DNA from: Bradyrhizobium sp. AZCC 1610
GTDB taxonomy: Bacteria > Pseudomonadota > Alphaproteobacteria > Rhizobiales > Xanthobacteraceae
Assembly: GCF_036924515.1 (NCBI RefSeq)
Contig: NZ_JAZHRR010000001.1
Coordinates: 7,535,001 to 7,599,000, forward strand
Direction: 5' to 3'
Length of the DNA: 64,000 bases
The position numbers were made by a program, and so were the translations under genes. Below the pieces are notes generated by a model. The model did no database searches, was not told the DNA's origin, and saw only the letters and a program-made list of their open reading frames with translations. This document shows positions 1 through 8,135 of this stretch, one piece after another; positions within the stretch are counted from its first letter, which is position 1, and each line of letters opens with the position of its first letter.

Positions 1-1
1 C

Positions 2-37
2 TACCTGCCGGTCGCGCACGACCTGAAGGGTAACTGA
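2..37 (+). CDS. C-terminal tail of a gene entering from the left (possibly ABC substrate-binding protein)
   Basis: Only the last 11 codons (YLPVAHDLKGN, then TGA) lie in the window, so the product cannot be identified from sequence. The stop is 5 bases before the start of an ABC ATPase and on the same strand, which suggests the same operon. In taurine/nitrate-type import operons the gene before the ATPase is often the periplasmic binding protein; that assignment is inference only. Confidence 0.4.
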   Translation, partial: YLPVAHDLKGN

Positions 38-42
38 TCGAC

Positions 43-807
43 ATGGCCGCGCTTCTCGATGTCAGTGACGTAACGCTGCGCTACAAGACTTCGAGCGCGG
101 TCGTGACCGCAACCGAGCGGGTCAGTTTCACGGTCGATCGTTCCGATCGCTTCGTGCTGCTCGGCCCCTCCGGTTGCGGCAAGTCGACGCTGTTGAAGGC
201 CGTCGGCGGCTACATGAAGCCGAGCGAGGGCAAGATGCGGATCTCGGGCCGCGAAATATCCGAGCCCGGCGCCGACCGGATGATGATCTTCCAGGAGTTC
301 GACCAGTTGTTGCCGTGGAAGACGGTGCTGGAAAACGTGATGTTTCCGCTGCTGATGACGCGGCGCCTGCCGCGCAAGGACGCGGAGATGCGGGCGCGCG
401 CCTATATCGAGAAAGTCAGCCTCACCCGTGTCGTCGATGCCTATCCGCACACGCTGTCCGGCGGCATGAAGCAGCGCGTGGCGATCGCACGCGGCATGGC
501 GATGGAGCCGGATATCCTGCTTATGGATGAGCCGTTCGCCGCCCTTGATGCGCTGACGCGACGCACCTGCCAGGACGAGCTGCTGCAGCTCTGGGCGGAA
601 ACCAAATTCACCGTGCTGTTCGTCACCCATTCGATCGCGGAAGCGATCAAGATCGGCAACCGCATCCTACTGCTGTCGCCGCATCCCGGCCGGGTCAAGG
701 CCGAGGTCGTCGATGTCGACAAGGTCTCCGGCGAGGACGGCAGCGCCGCGCGGCTGGAGAAGCAGATCCACGATCTCTTGTTCGCCGACGTCGTGACGGC
801 ACACTGA
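43..807 (+). CDS. ABC transporter ATP-binding protein, nitrate/sulfonate/taurine type
   Basis: This 254-residue protein is the cytoplasmic ATPase of an importer. It has every ABC hallmark: Walker A GPSGCGKST at residues 41-49, the Q-loop in FQEFDQLLPW near 84-92, the signature LSGGMKQRV at 138-146, Walker B ILLMDEP near 158-164 followed by the D-loop FAALDA, and the H-loop histidine in VTHS near 196. Length and the LLPWKTVLENV stretch are typical of the SsuB/TauB class. It lies 12 bases before the permease, and a dehydratase and lactonase follow, so the substrate may be an organic or sugar acid rather than a sulfonate. Family assignment is firm; substrate is not readable. Confidence 0.93.
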   Translation: MAALLDVSDVTLRYKTSSAVVTATERVSFTVDRSDRFVLLGPSGCGKSTLLKAVGGYMKPSEGKMRISGREISEPGADRMMIFQEFDQLLPWKTVLENVMFPLLMTRRLPRKDAEMRARAYIEKVSLTRVVDAYPHTLSGGMKQRVAIARGMAMEPDILLMDEPFAALDALTRRTCQDELLQLWAETKFTVLFVTHSIAEAIKIGNRILLLSPHPGRVKAEVVDVDKVSGEDGSAARLEKQIHDLLFADVVTAH

Positions 808-819
808 GGGGAGCGCGCG

Positions 820-1683
820 ATGGGCGAAGCAAAAATCCTGCTGCGCGATGCCGCAGATTTGGCGGCGGTGGTTCCGGCGGAAGTCGAGCGCAAGCTGACG
901 GTGCTGGAGCTGTTGTGGAACGATGGCTTCGTCCGCAAATCCGCGATCATCATCTTCCTTGCCGCCGCGTGGGAAGTCTACGGCACCATCCTCGACAATC
1001 CGCTGCTGTTCCCGACCTTTCACGACACGATTCTGACGATGTTCGACCGGGTGCGCGACGGAACCATTCCCTTGCGCGCCTGGGCGTCGCTAAAAGTGCT
1101 GTTCATGGGCTATGCCGCCGGCATCATCCTCGCGGCTATCTTCACCATTCTCGCGATCTCGACCCGGATCGGCACGGATTTTCTCGAAACCATCACGGCG
1201 ATGTTCAATCCCTTGCCGGCGATCGCGCTACTGCCGCTGGCGCTGATCTGGTTCGGTCTCGGCAATGGCAGTCTTGTTTTCGTGCTGATACATTCGGTGC
1301 TGTGGCCGGTCGCGCTCAATACCCATTCCGGATTCAAGAGCGTGTCGAATACGCTGCGGATGGTCGGCCGCAATTACGGCCTGCGCGGCCTGCCTTACGT
1401 CGCGCGCATTCTGATCCCGGCGGCGTTCGGCTCGATCCTGACCGGCCTGAAGATCGGCTGGGCATTTGCCTGGCGTACGCTGATCGCCGCCGAGCTGGTG
1501 TTCGGCGTGTCGTCGGGGCAGGGCGGCCTCGGCTGGTTTATTTTCGAAAACCGCAACCTGCTCGATATACCTGCCGTGTTCGCCGGCCTGTTGACGGTGA
1601 TCGTCATTGGCCTGATCGTGGAGAACTTGATCTTCCGCACGATCGAGCGCAACACCGTCCAGAAATGGGGCACGCAGTCATGA
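820..1683 (+). CDS. ABC transporter permease, SsuC/TauC type
   Basis: This 287-residue inner-membrane permease pairs with the ATPase just upstream. A polar N-terminus of about 40 residues precedes about six hydrophobic helices. The cytoplasmic coupling loop (EAA-like) is visible around GLRGLPYVARILIPAAFGS, followed by the conserved segment WRTLIAAELVFGVSSGQGGL that is typical of the taurine/nitrate class. Its TGA stop overlaps the ATG of the dehydratase in the four bases ATGA, so the two are likely translationally coupled. Substrate unknown. Confidence 0.92.
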   Translation: MGEAKILLRDAADLAAVVPAEVERKLTVLELLWNDGFVRKSAIIIFLAAAWEVYGTILDNPLLFPTFHDTILTMFDRVRDGTIPLRAWASLKVLFMGYAAGIILAAIFTILAISTRIGTDFLETITAMFNPLPAIALLPLALIWFGLGNGSLVFVLIHSVLWPVALNTHSGFKSVSNTLRMVGRNYGLRGLPYVARILIPAAFGSILTGLKIGWAFAWRTLIAAELVFGVSSGQGGLGWFIFENRNLLDIPAVFAGLLTVIVIGLIVENLIFRTIERNTVQKWGTQS

Positions 1684-3416
1684 GCAAAAACAGGAACCCC
1701 GCCGACCTCCGCAGCGCGCGCTGGTTCGCGCCCGACGATCTGCGCGCCTTCGGCCATCGCTCGCGCGCGATGCAGATGGGCTACGCGCCGGAGGAGTGGA
1801 AGGGTCGGCCTGTGATCGCGATCCTCAACACCTGGTCGGATGCGCAGCCCTGCCACATGCATTTCAAAAGCCGCGTCGACGACGTCAAGCGTGGCATCCT
1901 GATGGCGGGCGGCTTTCCGATGGAGTTGCCGGCGCTGTCGCTGTCGGAATCGTTCCTGAAGCCGACCACCATGCTCTATCGCAACATGCTGGCGATGGAT
2001 GCCGAGGAATTGCTGCGGGGCCACCCGGTCGACGGCGTCGTGCTGATGGGCGGCTGCGACAAGACCACGCCGGGCCTGCTGCTCGGGGCCACGAGCATGA
2101 ACCTGCCGACGATCTATCTGCCGGCCGGGCCGATGCTGCGCGGCAACTGGAAGGGCAAGACGCTGGGTTCCGGCTCCGATGCCTGGAAATACTGGGACGA
2201 GCGGCGCGCCGGCAAAATCTCCGACAAGGACTGGGTCGACGTGGAAGCGGGCATCGCCCGCAGCTACGGCACCTGCATGACCATGGGCACGGCGTCCACC
2301 ATGACGGCGATTGCGGAATCGATCGGCATGACCTTGCCGGGCGCGTCCTCGATTCCCGCCGCCGATGCCGGTCATATCCGCATGGCGTCGGAATGCGGCC
2401 GAAGGATTGTGGAGATGGTATGGGAGGACCTGACGCCGGACAAGATCCAGACCCGAAAAGCCTTCGAGAACGCGATCACGGTGGCGATGGCGATGGGCTG
2501 CTCGACCAACGCGATCATCCATCTGATCGCGCAGGCCCGCCGCGCCGGGCAAGACATCGGGCTCGACGATTTCGAAAAGGCCAGCCGCAAGGTGCCCGTG
2601 ATCGCCAATGTGCGGCCGAGCGGCGACAAATATCTGATGGAGGATTTCTTCTACGCCGGCGGCCTGCCGGGCCTGATGAGCCGCATCAGGGAGCATCTGC
2701 ATCTCGACGTCTTGACGGTGACCGGCCAGACGCTCGGCGACAACATCGCGCGCGCCGAAGTCTATAATGACGACGTCATTCGCACGGTGAAGGATCCGAT
2801 CTATGCCGAAGGCGCGCTTGCCGTGCTCAAGGGCAATCTCGCGCCCGACGGCTGCGTGATCAAGCCGAGCGCCTGCGAGCCGCGTTTCCTCAATCATACC
2901 GGGCCGGCGCTGGTGTTCGACGATTATCCCTCGATGAAAACGGCGATCGACGATCCCAACCTCGACGTCACCCCCGATCATGTGCTGATCCTGCGCAACG
3001 CCGGACCGCAAGGCGGGCCGGGCATGCCGGAATGGGGAATGCTGCCGATTCCCACAAAACTGGTGAAACAGGGCGTGCGCGACATGGTGCGGCTGTCGGA
3101 TGCGCGCATGAGCGGCACCAGCTACGGCGCGTGCATCCTGCACGTCTCTCCGGAATCCTATGTCGGTGGCCCGCTGGCCTTGGTGCGAACCGGCGACAAG
3201 ATCACGCTTGATGTCAACGCACGCACCATCAACCTCGATGTCCCTGAGGCCGAACTGGCAAAGCGCCGCGCCGAATGGAAGGCGCCGGGGCCGCGCTACG
3301 AGCGCGGCTATGGCTGGATGTTCACCAAGCACATCAAGCAAGCCAATGAAGGCTGCGACTTCGATTTTCTGGAGACCGGATTTGGGGCGCCGGTGGAGGA
3401 GCCTTCGATTTATTAG
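1680..3416 (+). CDS. IlvD/Edd family dehydratase (sugar-acid dehydratase, L-arabinonate dehydratase-like)
   Basis: This 578-residue enzyme belongs to the Fe-S dehydratases that turn sugar acids (or dihydroxy acids) into 2-keto-3-deoxy products. The three conserved cluster cysteines are visible in DAQPCHMH, GGCDKTTPG and YGTCMTMGTA, and the C-terminal active-site region reads SDARMSGTSYGACILH. The pattern fits the pentonate/hexonate branch (L-arabinonate or D-xylonate dehydratase) better than IlvD of valine synthesis, and the neighbours (ABC importer, lactonase, RraA-like aldolase) support sugar-acid catabolism. Start chosen at the ATG that overlaps the permease stop; the frame stays open further upstream, but that is a shadow inside the permease. 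The exact substrate is not readable. Confidence 0.93.
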   Translation: MSKNRNPADLRSARWFAPDDLRAFGHRSRAMQMGYAPEEWKGRPVIAILNTWSDAQPCHMHFKSRVDDVKRGILMAGGFPMELPALSLSESFLKPTTMLYRNMLAMDAEELLRGHPVDGVVLMGGCDKTTPGLLLGATSMNLPTIYLPAGPMLRGNWKGKTLGSGSDAWKYWDERRAGKISDKDWVDVEAGIARSYGTCMTMGTASTMTAIAESIGMTLPGASSIPAADAGHIRMASECGRRIVEMVWEDLTPDKIQTRKAFENAITVAMAMGCSTNAIIHLIAQARRAGQDIGLDDFEKASRKVPVIANVRPSGDKYLMEDFFYAGGLPGLMSRIREHLHLDVLTVTGQTLGDNIARAEVYNDDVIRTVKDPIYAEGALAVLKGNLAPDGCVIKPSACEPRFLNHTGPALVFDDYPSMKTAIDDPNLDVTPDHVLILRNAGPQGGPGMPEWGMLPIPTKLVKQGVRDMVRLSDARMSGTSYGACILHVSPESYVGGPLALVRTGDKITLDVNARTINLDVPEAELAKRRAEWKAPGPRYERGYGWMFTKHIKQANEGCDFDFLETGFGAPVEEPSIY

Positions 3417-3470
3417 CCGTCATTCCGGGGGCGCGAGAAGCGTGAGCCCGGAATTCACAACCACTCAGGA

Positions 3471-3554
3471 CGTCATTGCGAGCGAAGCGAAGCAATCCAT
3501 CTCACGGCACAAAGAAAGATGGATTGCTTCGTCGCTTTGCTCCTCGCAATGACG
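3471..3554. repeat. Palindromic intergenic repeat, family A copy 1
   Basis: Imperfect inverted repeat with outer arms CGTCATTGCGAG and CTCGCAATGACG and inner arms GAAGCAATCCAT and ATGGATTGCTTC. Closely related copies lie at 8035-8126, 13612-13688, 49103-49180 and, degenerate, 59621-59687. A shorter hairpin with arms of the CATTCCGGG type lies just upstream at about 3420-3454. Non-coding. Confidence 0.85.
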
Positions 3555-3603
3555 TGGATAGAGCCGAGACCAAGCAAAAGCATCACTGGGGAAGGACCAA
3601 CCA

Positions 3604-4695
3604 ATGACCATATCTCGACGCAACCTGCTCGCTGGGGCAGGTGCTGCCGCTGCTTCCACGCTTCTCGCCCGCAGCGCGGCTGCGCAATCATTCCCGTTCA
3701 TGCCGAACCAGCGCTATCCCGATCCGGCCGTGCAGATTCTCGATCCGAGTTTTGCAAAGTACCGGATCTACTCCTCGACTGTCGAACAGGTCGCAACCGG
3801 TATGCGGTGGACCGAAGGGCCGGCGTACTTCCCCGAAGGCGGCTATCTCTTGTTCTCCGACATCCCCAACAACCGCATCATGAAGTTCGACGAGAAGACC
3901 AACCAGATCAGCGTCTTCCGCGCCAATGCCAACTATGCCAACGGCAATGCGCGCGACCGTCAGGGCCGGCTCGTCACCTGCGAGCATTCGGTCACCCGCC
4001 GCGTCACCCGCACCGAGAAGGACGGCAAGATCACGGTGCTGGCCGACAAGTTCGAGGGCAAGCGGCTGAACGCGCCGAACGACATCGTGGTGAAGTCCGA
4101 CGACACCATCTGGTTCACCGATCCCTTGTTCGGCATCAATGGCGAATGGGAAGGCAAGAAGGAAAAGCCCGAGCAGGCCACCACCAACGTCTATCGCCTG
4201 ACCAAGGACGGCAAGCTCACCGCCATCATTACCGATATCGTCAATCCCAACGGGCTCGCGTTCTCGCCGGACGAGAAGAAACTCTATGTCGTGGAATGGA
4301 AGGGCGCGCCCAACCGCAGCATCTGGAGTTTTGACGTCAACGCCGACGGCACGCTCGGCGGCAAGACCAAGCTGATCGACGCCGCGGATCAGGGCGCGCT
4401 GGACGGCTTCAGGGTCGACCGCGACGGCAATCTGTGGTGCGGCTGGGGCTCCAACGGCGCGCTGCAAGGTGAGCCGACGGATGTCGGTGGCCGCAGAGTG
4501 TTCCAGCTTAAGGGCAAGCCGGAAGATCTCGACGGCGTGATGGTGTTCAGCCCCGCCGGCAAGCCGCTCGCCCATATCCGCCTGCCGGAGCGCTGCGCCA
4601 ATCTCACCTTCGGCGGCCCGAAGAACAACCGCCTCTATATGACAAGCTGCCACTCGGTCTACGCGCTCTATGTGGAGTCGCATGGGGCGGTTTGA
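3604..4695 (+). CDS. SMP-30/gluconolactonase family protein, Tat-exported
   Basis: This 363-residue protein starts with a twin-arginine signal (SRRNLLAGAGAAAA, cleavage likely after RSAAAQ near residue 28), so it should fold in the cytoplasm and be exported to the periplasm. The mature part is a six-bladed propeller of the SMP-30 lactonase type. The usual divalent-metal ligands are in WTEGPAYF, NAPNDIVV and NGLAFSPDEKKLYV. The expected reaction is opening of a sugar lactone to the free acid, which could then be imported by the ABC system and dehydrated by the upstream IlvD/Edd enzyme. The family call is strong; lactone identity is inference. Confidence 0.92.
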   Translation: MTISRRNLLAGAGAAAASTLLARSAAAQSFPFMPNQRYPDPAVQILDPSFAKYRIYSSTVEQVATGMRWTEGPAYFPEGGYLLFSDIPNNRIMKFDEKTNQISVFRANANYANGNARDRQGRLVTCEHSVTRRVTRTEKDGKITVLADKFEGKRLNAPNDIVVKSDDTIWFTDPLFGINGEWEGKKEKPEQATTNVYRLTKDGKLTAIITDIVNPNGLAFSPDEKKLYVVEWKGAPNRSIWSFDVNADGTLGGKTKLIDAADQGALDGFRVDRDGNLWCGWGSNGALQGEPTDVGGRRVFQLKGKPEDLDGVMVFSPAGKPLAHIRLPERCANLTFGGPKNNRLYMTSCHSVYALYVESHGAV

Positions 4696-4702
4696 GTAAC
4701 AC

Positions 4703-4745
4703 CGTCATTCCGGGCCTGGTGCTGACGCATCATCCCGGAATGACG
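4703..4745. repeat. Short palindrome (CGTCATTCCGGG / CCCGGAATGACG)
   Basis: Perfect 12-base arms separated by 19 bases. It lies between the lactonase and RraA-like genes, and its position argues against the longer upstream start of the RraA-like frame. It may act as a transcript-stabilising hairpin within the operon. Confidence 0.75.
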
Positions 4746-4763
4746 GATAACCGGATAGAAAAG

Positions 4764-5483
4764 ATGACAAAACTGAGCGACGCCACCCGCAACAAGCTGA
4801 AGACGGTCTCCACCGCCACCGTCGCCACCGCGCTGTTCAAGCGCGGCTTCCGCATCCAGATGATCCAGGACGTGCACCCGCTCGGTGCCGATCAGCCGGT
4901 GCTGGTCGGCGAGGCCTTTACGCTGCGCTACATGCCGGCGCGTGAGGACCTCAACAAGATCGATGTGTTCCGCGACCGCAGCCACCCGCAGCGCAAGGCG
5001 ATCGAGGATTGCCCTGTTGGCGCGGTGCTGGTCATGGACAGCCGCAAGGATGCCCGCGCCGCGTCCGCCGGCGCCATTCTGGTGACGCGACTGATGCAGC
5101 GCGGCTGCGCCGGCGTGATCACCGATGGCGGTTTTCGCGACTCCGCCGAAATCGCGGCTCTCGGCTTTCCCGCCTATCACCATCGGCCGAGCGCGCCGAC
5201 CAATCTGACGCTGCATCAGGCGATCGAGATCAACGTCCCGATCGGCTGCGGCGACGCGCCGGTGTTTCCCGGCGACGTCATCCTCGGCGACAGCGACGGC
5301 GTCATCGTGATCCCCGCGCACCTCGCCGACGAGATCGCCGACGAGGCGGTCGAGATGACCGCGTTCGAGGACTTCGTCACCGAGCAGGTCCGCGGCGGCC
5401 GCAGTATTTTGGGGCTTTATCCGGCGACGGACCCGCAGACGCTGACCGATTTTGCGGAATGGCGGAAGAAGAACGGGCGGTAG
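4764..5483 (+). CDS. RraA-fold protein, probable pyruvate-type (HMG/CHA) aldolase
   Basis: This 239-residue protein has the RraA/HMG-aldolase fold signature GCAGVITDGGFRDS, with the Arg-Asp pair that in the 4-hydroxy-4-methyl-2-oxoglutarate/CHA aldolases binds substrate and divalent metal. Members of this fold are often named regulator of RNase E activity, but in sugar-acid clusters an aldolase role on a 2-keto acid is more likely. The frame is open from 4692, yet the ATG at 4764 is preferred because the upstream part is the palindrome at 4703-4745 and the protein starts with the usual TKLSDATRNKL. It is the last gene of the import/dehydratase/lactonase run. Confidence 0.88.
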   Translation: MTKLSDATRNKLKTVSTATVATALFKRGFRIQMIQDVHPLGADQPVLVGEAFTLRYMPAREDLNKIDVFRDRSHPQRKAIEDCPVGAVLVMDSRKDARAASAGAILVTRLMQRGCAGVITDGGFRDSAEIAALGFPAYHHRPSAPTNLTLHQAIEINVPIGCGDAPVFPGDVILGDSDGVIVIPAHLADEIADEAVEMTAFEDFVTEQVRGGRSILGLYPATDPQTLTDFAEWRKKNGR

Positions 5484-5505
5484 CACGCGCGCGCCGCATC
5501 CTTCC

Positions 5506-5584
5506 GTAGCCCGGATGGAGCGCAGCGCAATCCGGGGCAGCTCGCGCAGCAGACCCGGGTTTCGCTTCGCTGCACCCGGGCTAC
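5506..5584. repeat. Palindromic intergenic repeat, family B copy 1
   Basis: Inverted repeat starting GTAGCCCGGATGGAGC and ending GCACCCGGGCTAC. It is identical over its 79 bases to the copy at 5747-5825. Diverged copies lie at 15431-15518, 33533-33610 and 58984-59068. Confidence 0.9.
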
Positions 5585-5746
5585 CGACTCCACTGTCGTC
5601 CCGGGCAAGCGAAGCGCGACCCGGGACCCATAACCACAGGGCTGTGTTGTTACGAAGGTCGACGACCATCGAGCAATACGGATAGATTCCGCGGTATGGT
5701 CCCTGCGAACGGATGCGTTCGCAGGGACGACGAATCCTGATAACTC

Positions 5747-5825
5747 GTAGCCCGGATGGAGCGCAGCGCAATCCGGGGCAGCTCGCGCAGCAGACCCGGG
5801 TTTCGCTTCGCTGCACCCGGGCTAC
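5747..5825. repeat. Palindromic intergenic repeat, family B copy 2 (identical to copy 1)
   Basis: The 79 bases match the copy at 5506-5584 exactly, in direct orientation and offset by 241 bases. It ends 4 bases before the stop codon of the oligopeptidase B gene. Confidence 0.9.
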
Positions 5826-5828
5826 GAA

Positions 5829-7952
5829 TTACGAAACCGCTTCCGCTCTCCCCGCCATCCCCACCGCCCACAGCGCGAACGCGTACGCAATCGCCACCTC
5901 ATCGAGCCGGTTGAAGCGCCCCGACGCGCCGCCGTGGCCGGCGCCCATGTTGGTGCGCAGCAGCACCGGGCCGCCGCCACTCATGGTCGCGCGCAGGCGT
6001 GCGATCCATTTCGCGGGCTCCCAATAGGTGACGCGCGGATCGGTCAGCCCGCCCATCGCCAGGATCGCCGGGTAGTCCTTCGCCGCGAGGTTGTCGTAGG
6101 GCGAATAGGACAGGATGGTGCGAAAGTCCTTTTCGCTGTCGATCGGGTTGCCCCATTCCGGCCATTCCGGCGGCGTCAGCGGCAGCGTGTCGTCGAGCAT
6201 GGTGTTGAGCACGTCGACGAACGGCACTTCGGCGACGATGCCGGCGAATAGTTCGCCCGATCGGTTGGCGACCGCGCCCATCAGCATGCCGCCGGCTGAG
6301 CCGCCATGGCCCACGATGCGTTTGGCGCTGGTGTACTTTTCTTCGATCAGTGCGCGCCCGGTCGCCGCGAAATCATCGAACGAATTCGTCTTCTTCTCAC
6401 GCTTGCCGTCGAGATACCAGCCCCAGCCCTTGTCGGCGCCACCGCGGATATGCGCGATCGCATAGACAAAACCGCGATCGACCAGCGACAGCCGGTTGGC
6501 CGCAAACGAGGCCGGCATCGCCATGCCGTAGGAGCCGTAGCCGTAGAGCAGCAGAGGCGCCTGGCCGTCGCGCACCAGGTCCTTGCGGTGCAGGATCGAG
6601 ACCGGCACTAACGCGCCGTCATGCGACGTCGCCATGATCCGCGTGGTGACGTAGTCGGCGGGGTTGTGGCCGGATGGAATCTCCTGCCGCTTGCGCAACA
6701 CCCGCGCTCGCGTCGCCATGTCGTAGTCGTAGACTTCCGCCGGCGTCGTCATCGACGAATAGGAGAACCGCAAATTTGTGGTCTCGAATTCGTAGCTGCC
6801 CATGGTGTCGAGCGAGTAGGCGGCCTCGTCGAAGGCGATGGCGTGCTCTCCGCCCGTCTTGAGGTCACGGATGATGATCGCAGGCAGCGCATTGGCACGC
6901 TCCAGCCGCACCATGTGGCCGGCATAGAGTTCGACGTCGAGCACATAGACGCCTTCCCGATAGGGAATGAGATCGCGCCAGTTGGCGCGTTCGGGCGCGG
7001 CGAGGGGGGCGGTGACGACCTTGAAGTCGATCGCATCGTCCGCATTGGTGAGAATGAACAATTCATCGCCGCGGTCGGCGAGCGAATACTGCACGCCTTC
7101 CTCGCGCGCCGCGACCAGCCGCGGCGGCGCTTCGGGATGTTCGAGGTCGATCAGCCTTTGCTCCGAGGTCTCGTGGTCGCCGCCGGCGATGACGCAGAAG
7201 CGCCCCGACGAGCTCTCATGCAGATGGGTGAACCACCCGGAGTCCTGCTCTTCATAAACAAGCGTGTCGTCAGCTTGCCTCGTTCCAAGTCGATGCCGCC
7301 AGACCTGCATCGGACGATGGTTGTCGTCGAGCTTGACGTAGAAGAAGCTGTTGCAATCCTTGCTCCAGACGATACCGCCATCGGTCTCCTCGACCAAATC
7401 GTCGCGATCGGCCCCGGTGCTCCAGTCGCGTACGCGAATCGAGAAATATTCCGAGCCCTTGGTGTCGGCGCTCCACGCCTGGAGTTTGTGGTCATGCGAA
7501 TGCCGCGCGCTGCCGAATTTGAAGTATTCGTGATTCGCGGCGAGTGCGTCGCCATCGAGCACGATCTGGACGTCGCCGCCGTCGCGCGGCGTGCGGCCGA
7601 ACATTTCATGCTGCCCGCCCTCGCGGAATTTTCGCAAATAGGCAAACGGGCCGTCAGGCGCAGGCACGCTGGAATCGTCTTCCTTGATCCGCCCGCGCAT
7701 CTCCGCGACCAGCTTCTTCTGCAAGGGCGCGGTATGGCCAAGCAGGCTCTCGGTGTAGTCGTTTTCCGCTTCGAGGTATCTTCGGATATCCGGATCCAGG
7801 ATCGAGGGATCGCGCAGCACTTCCTGCCACCTGGCGTCCTTCAGCCACGCATAGTCGTCGGTCACCGTGATGCCGTGCGTGGTGAAGGTATGCGGGTGGC
7901 GCGGGGCTGAAGGTGGCGACAGGGCAGGCTTTTTAGCTAAAGGCTGGGTCAC
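5829..7952 (-). CDS. ptrB: Oligopeptidase B (protease II), S9A family
   Basis: This 707-residue serine peptidase has an N-terminal seven-bladed propeller and a C-terminal alpha/beta-hydrolase domain, and cuts small peptides after basic residues in the cytoplasm or periplasm. The triad is readable: Ser552 in GHGGSAGGML, Asp638 in GGLTDPRVT and His673 in GAGHGGASGR. Other family marks are the stretch RGGADKGWGWY before the nucleophile and the length close to the usual 690-710. The start is GTG, preceded by GAGGA at good spacing. It is convergent with the sugar-acid operon and appears to be a single-gene unit. Confidence 0.95.
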   Translation of the reverse strand: MTQPLAKKPALSPPSAPRHPHTFTTHGITVTDDYAWLKDARWQEVLRDPSILDPDIRRYLEAENDYTESLLGHTAPLQKKLVAEMRGRIKEDDSSVPAPDGPFAYLRKFREGGQHEMFGRTPRDGGDVQIVLDGDALAANHEYFKFGSARHSHDHKLQAWSADTKGSEYFSIRVRDWSTGADRDDLVEETDGGIVWSKDCNSFFYVKLDDNHRPMQVWRHRLGTRQADDTLVYEEQDSGWFTHLHESSSGRFCVIAGGDHETSEQRLIDLEHPEAPPRLVAAREEGVQYSLADRGDELFILTNADDAIDFKVVTAPLAAPERANWRDLIPYREGVYVLDVELYAGHMVRLERANALPAIIIRDLKTGGEHAIAFDEAAYSLDTMGSYEFETTNLRFSYSSMTTPAEVYDYDMATRARVLRKRQEIPSGHNPADYVTTRIMATSHDGALVPVSILHRKDLVRDGQAPLLLYGYGSYGMAMPASFAANRLSLVDRGFVYAIAHIRGGADKGWGWYLDGKREKKTNSFDDFAATGRALIEEKYTSAKRIVGHGGSAGGMLMGAVANRSGELFAGIVAEVPFVDVLNTMLDDTLPLTPPEWPEWGNPIDSEKDFRTILSYSPYDNLAAKDYPAILAMGGLTDPRVTYWEPAKWIARLRATMSGGGPVLLRTNMGAGHGGASGRFNRLDEVAIAYAFALWAVGMAGRAEAVS

Positions 7953-8034
7953 TCAATCCTCGTTGGGTCTTGGGGTTCTGTCTTATATCGGTGCGAATGG
8001 ACGGATTACCAGATGCGCCCACCCTACGGTCTCT

Positions 8035-8126
8035 CCCCCGTCATTGCGAGCGGAGCGAAGCAATCCACCTCTCCGCGCGGGGATAGATGGATTGCTTCGT
8101 CGCTTCGCTCCTCGCAATGACGGGGG
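8035..8126. repeat. Palindromic intergenic repeat, family A copy 2
   Basis: Outer arms CCCCCGTCATTGCGAG and CTCGCAATGACGGGGG match perfectly; inner arms are GAAGCAATCCA and TGGATTGCTTC. It lies between the minus-strand ABC permease stop (8136) and the ptrB start. Confidence 0.88.
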
Positions 8127-8135
8127 ATACCGGAA

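Larger units (their letters stand above)
5484..5828. other. 345-base gene-free gap filled with palindromic repeats
   Basis: No coding evidence. It holds two identical family B palindromes (5506-5584 and 5747-5825), a CCCGGG-type hairpin near 5592-5630, and a strong hairpin at 5699-5728 with 12-base perfect arms GTCCCTGCGAAC and GTTCGCAGGGAC around a six-base loop. The two flanking genes converge, so the gap may serve as a two-sided transcript end. Confidence 0.8.

Noticed and set aside
915..1682. N-terminal extension of the dehydratase frame through the permease gene
   Set aside because: It lies in another frame of a well-defined permease; the ATG overlapping the permease stop gives a normal-length dehydratase.
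4764..5483. RraA-like protein considered as an RNase E regulator
   Set aside because: The operon context is sugar-acid catabolism and the aldolase Arg-Asp pair is present, so the regulator name would be misleading.
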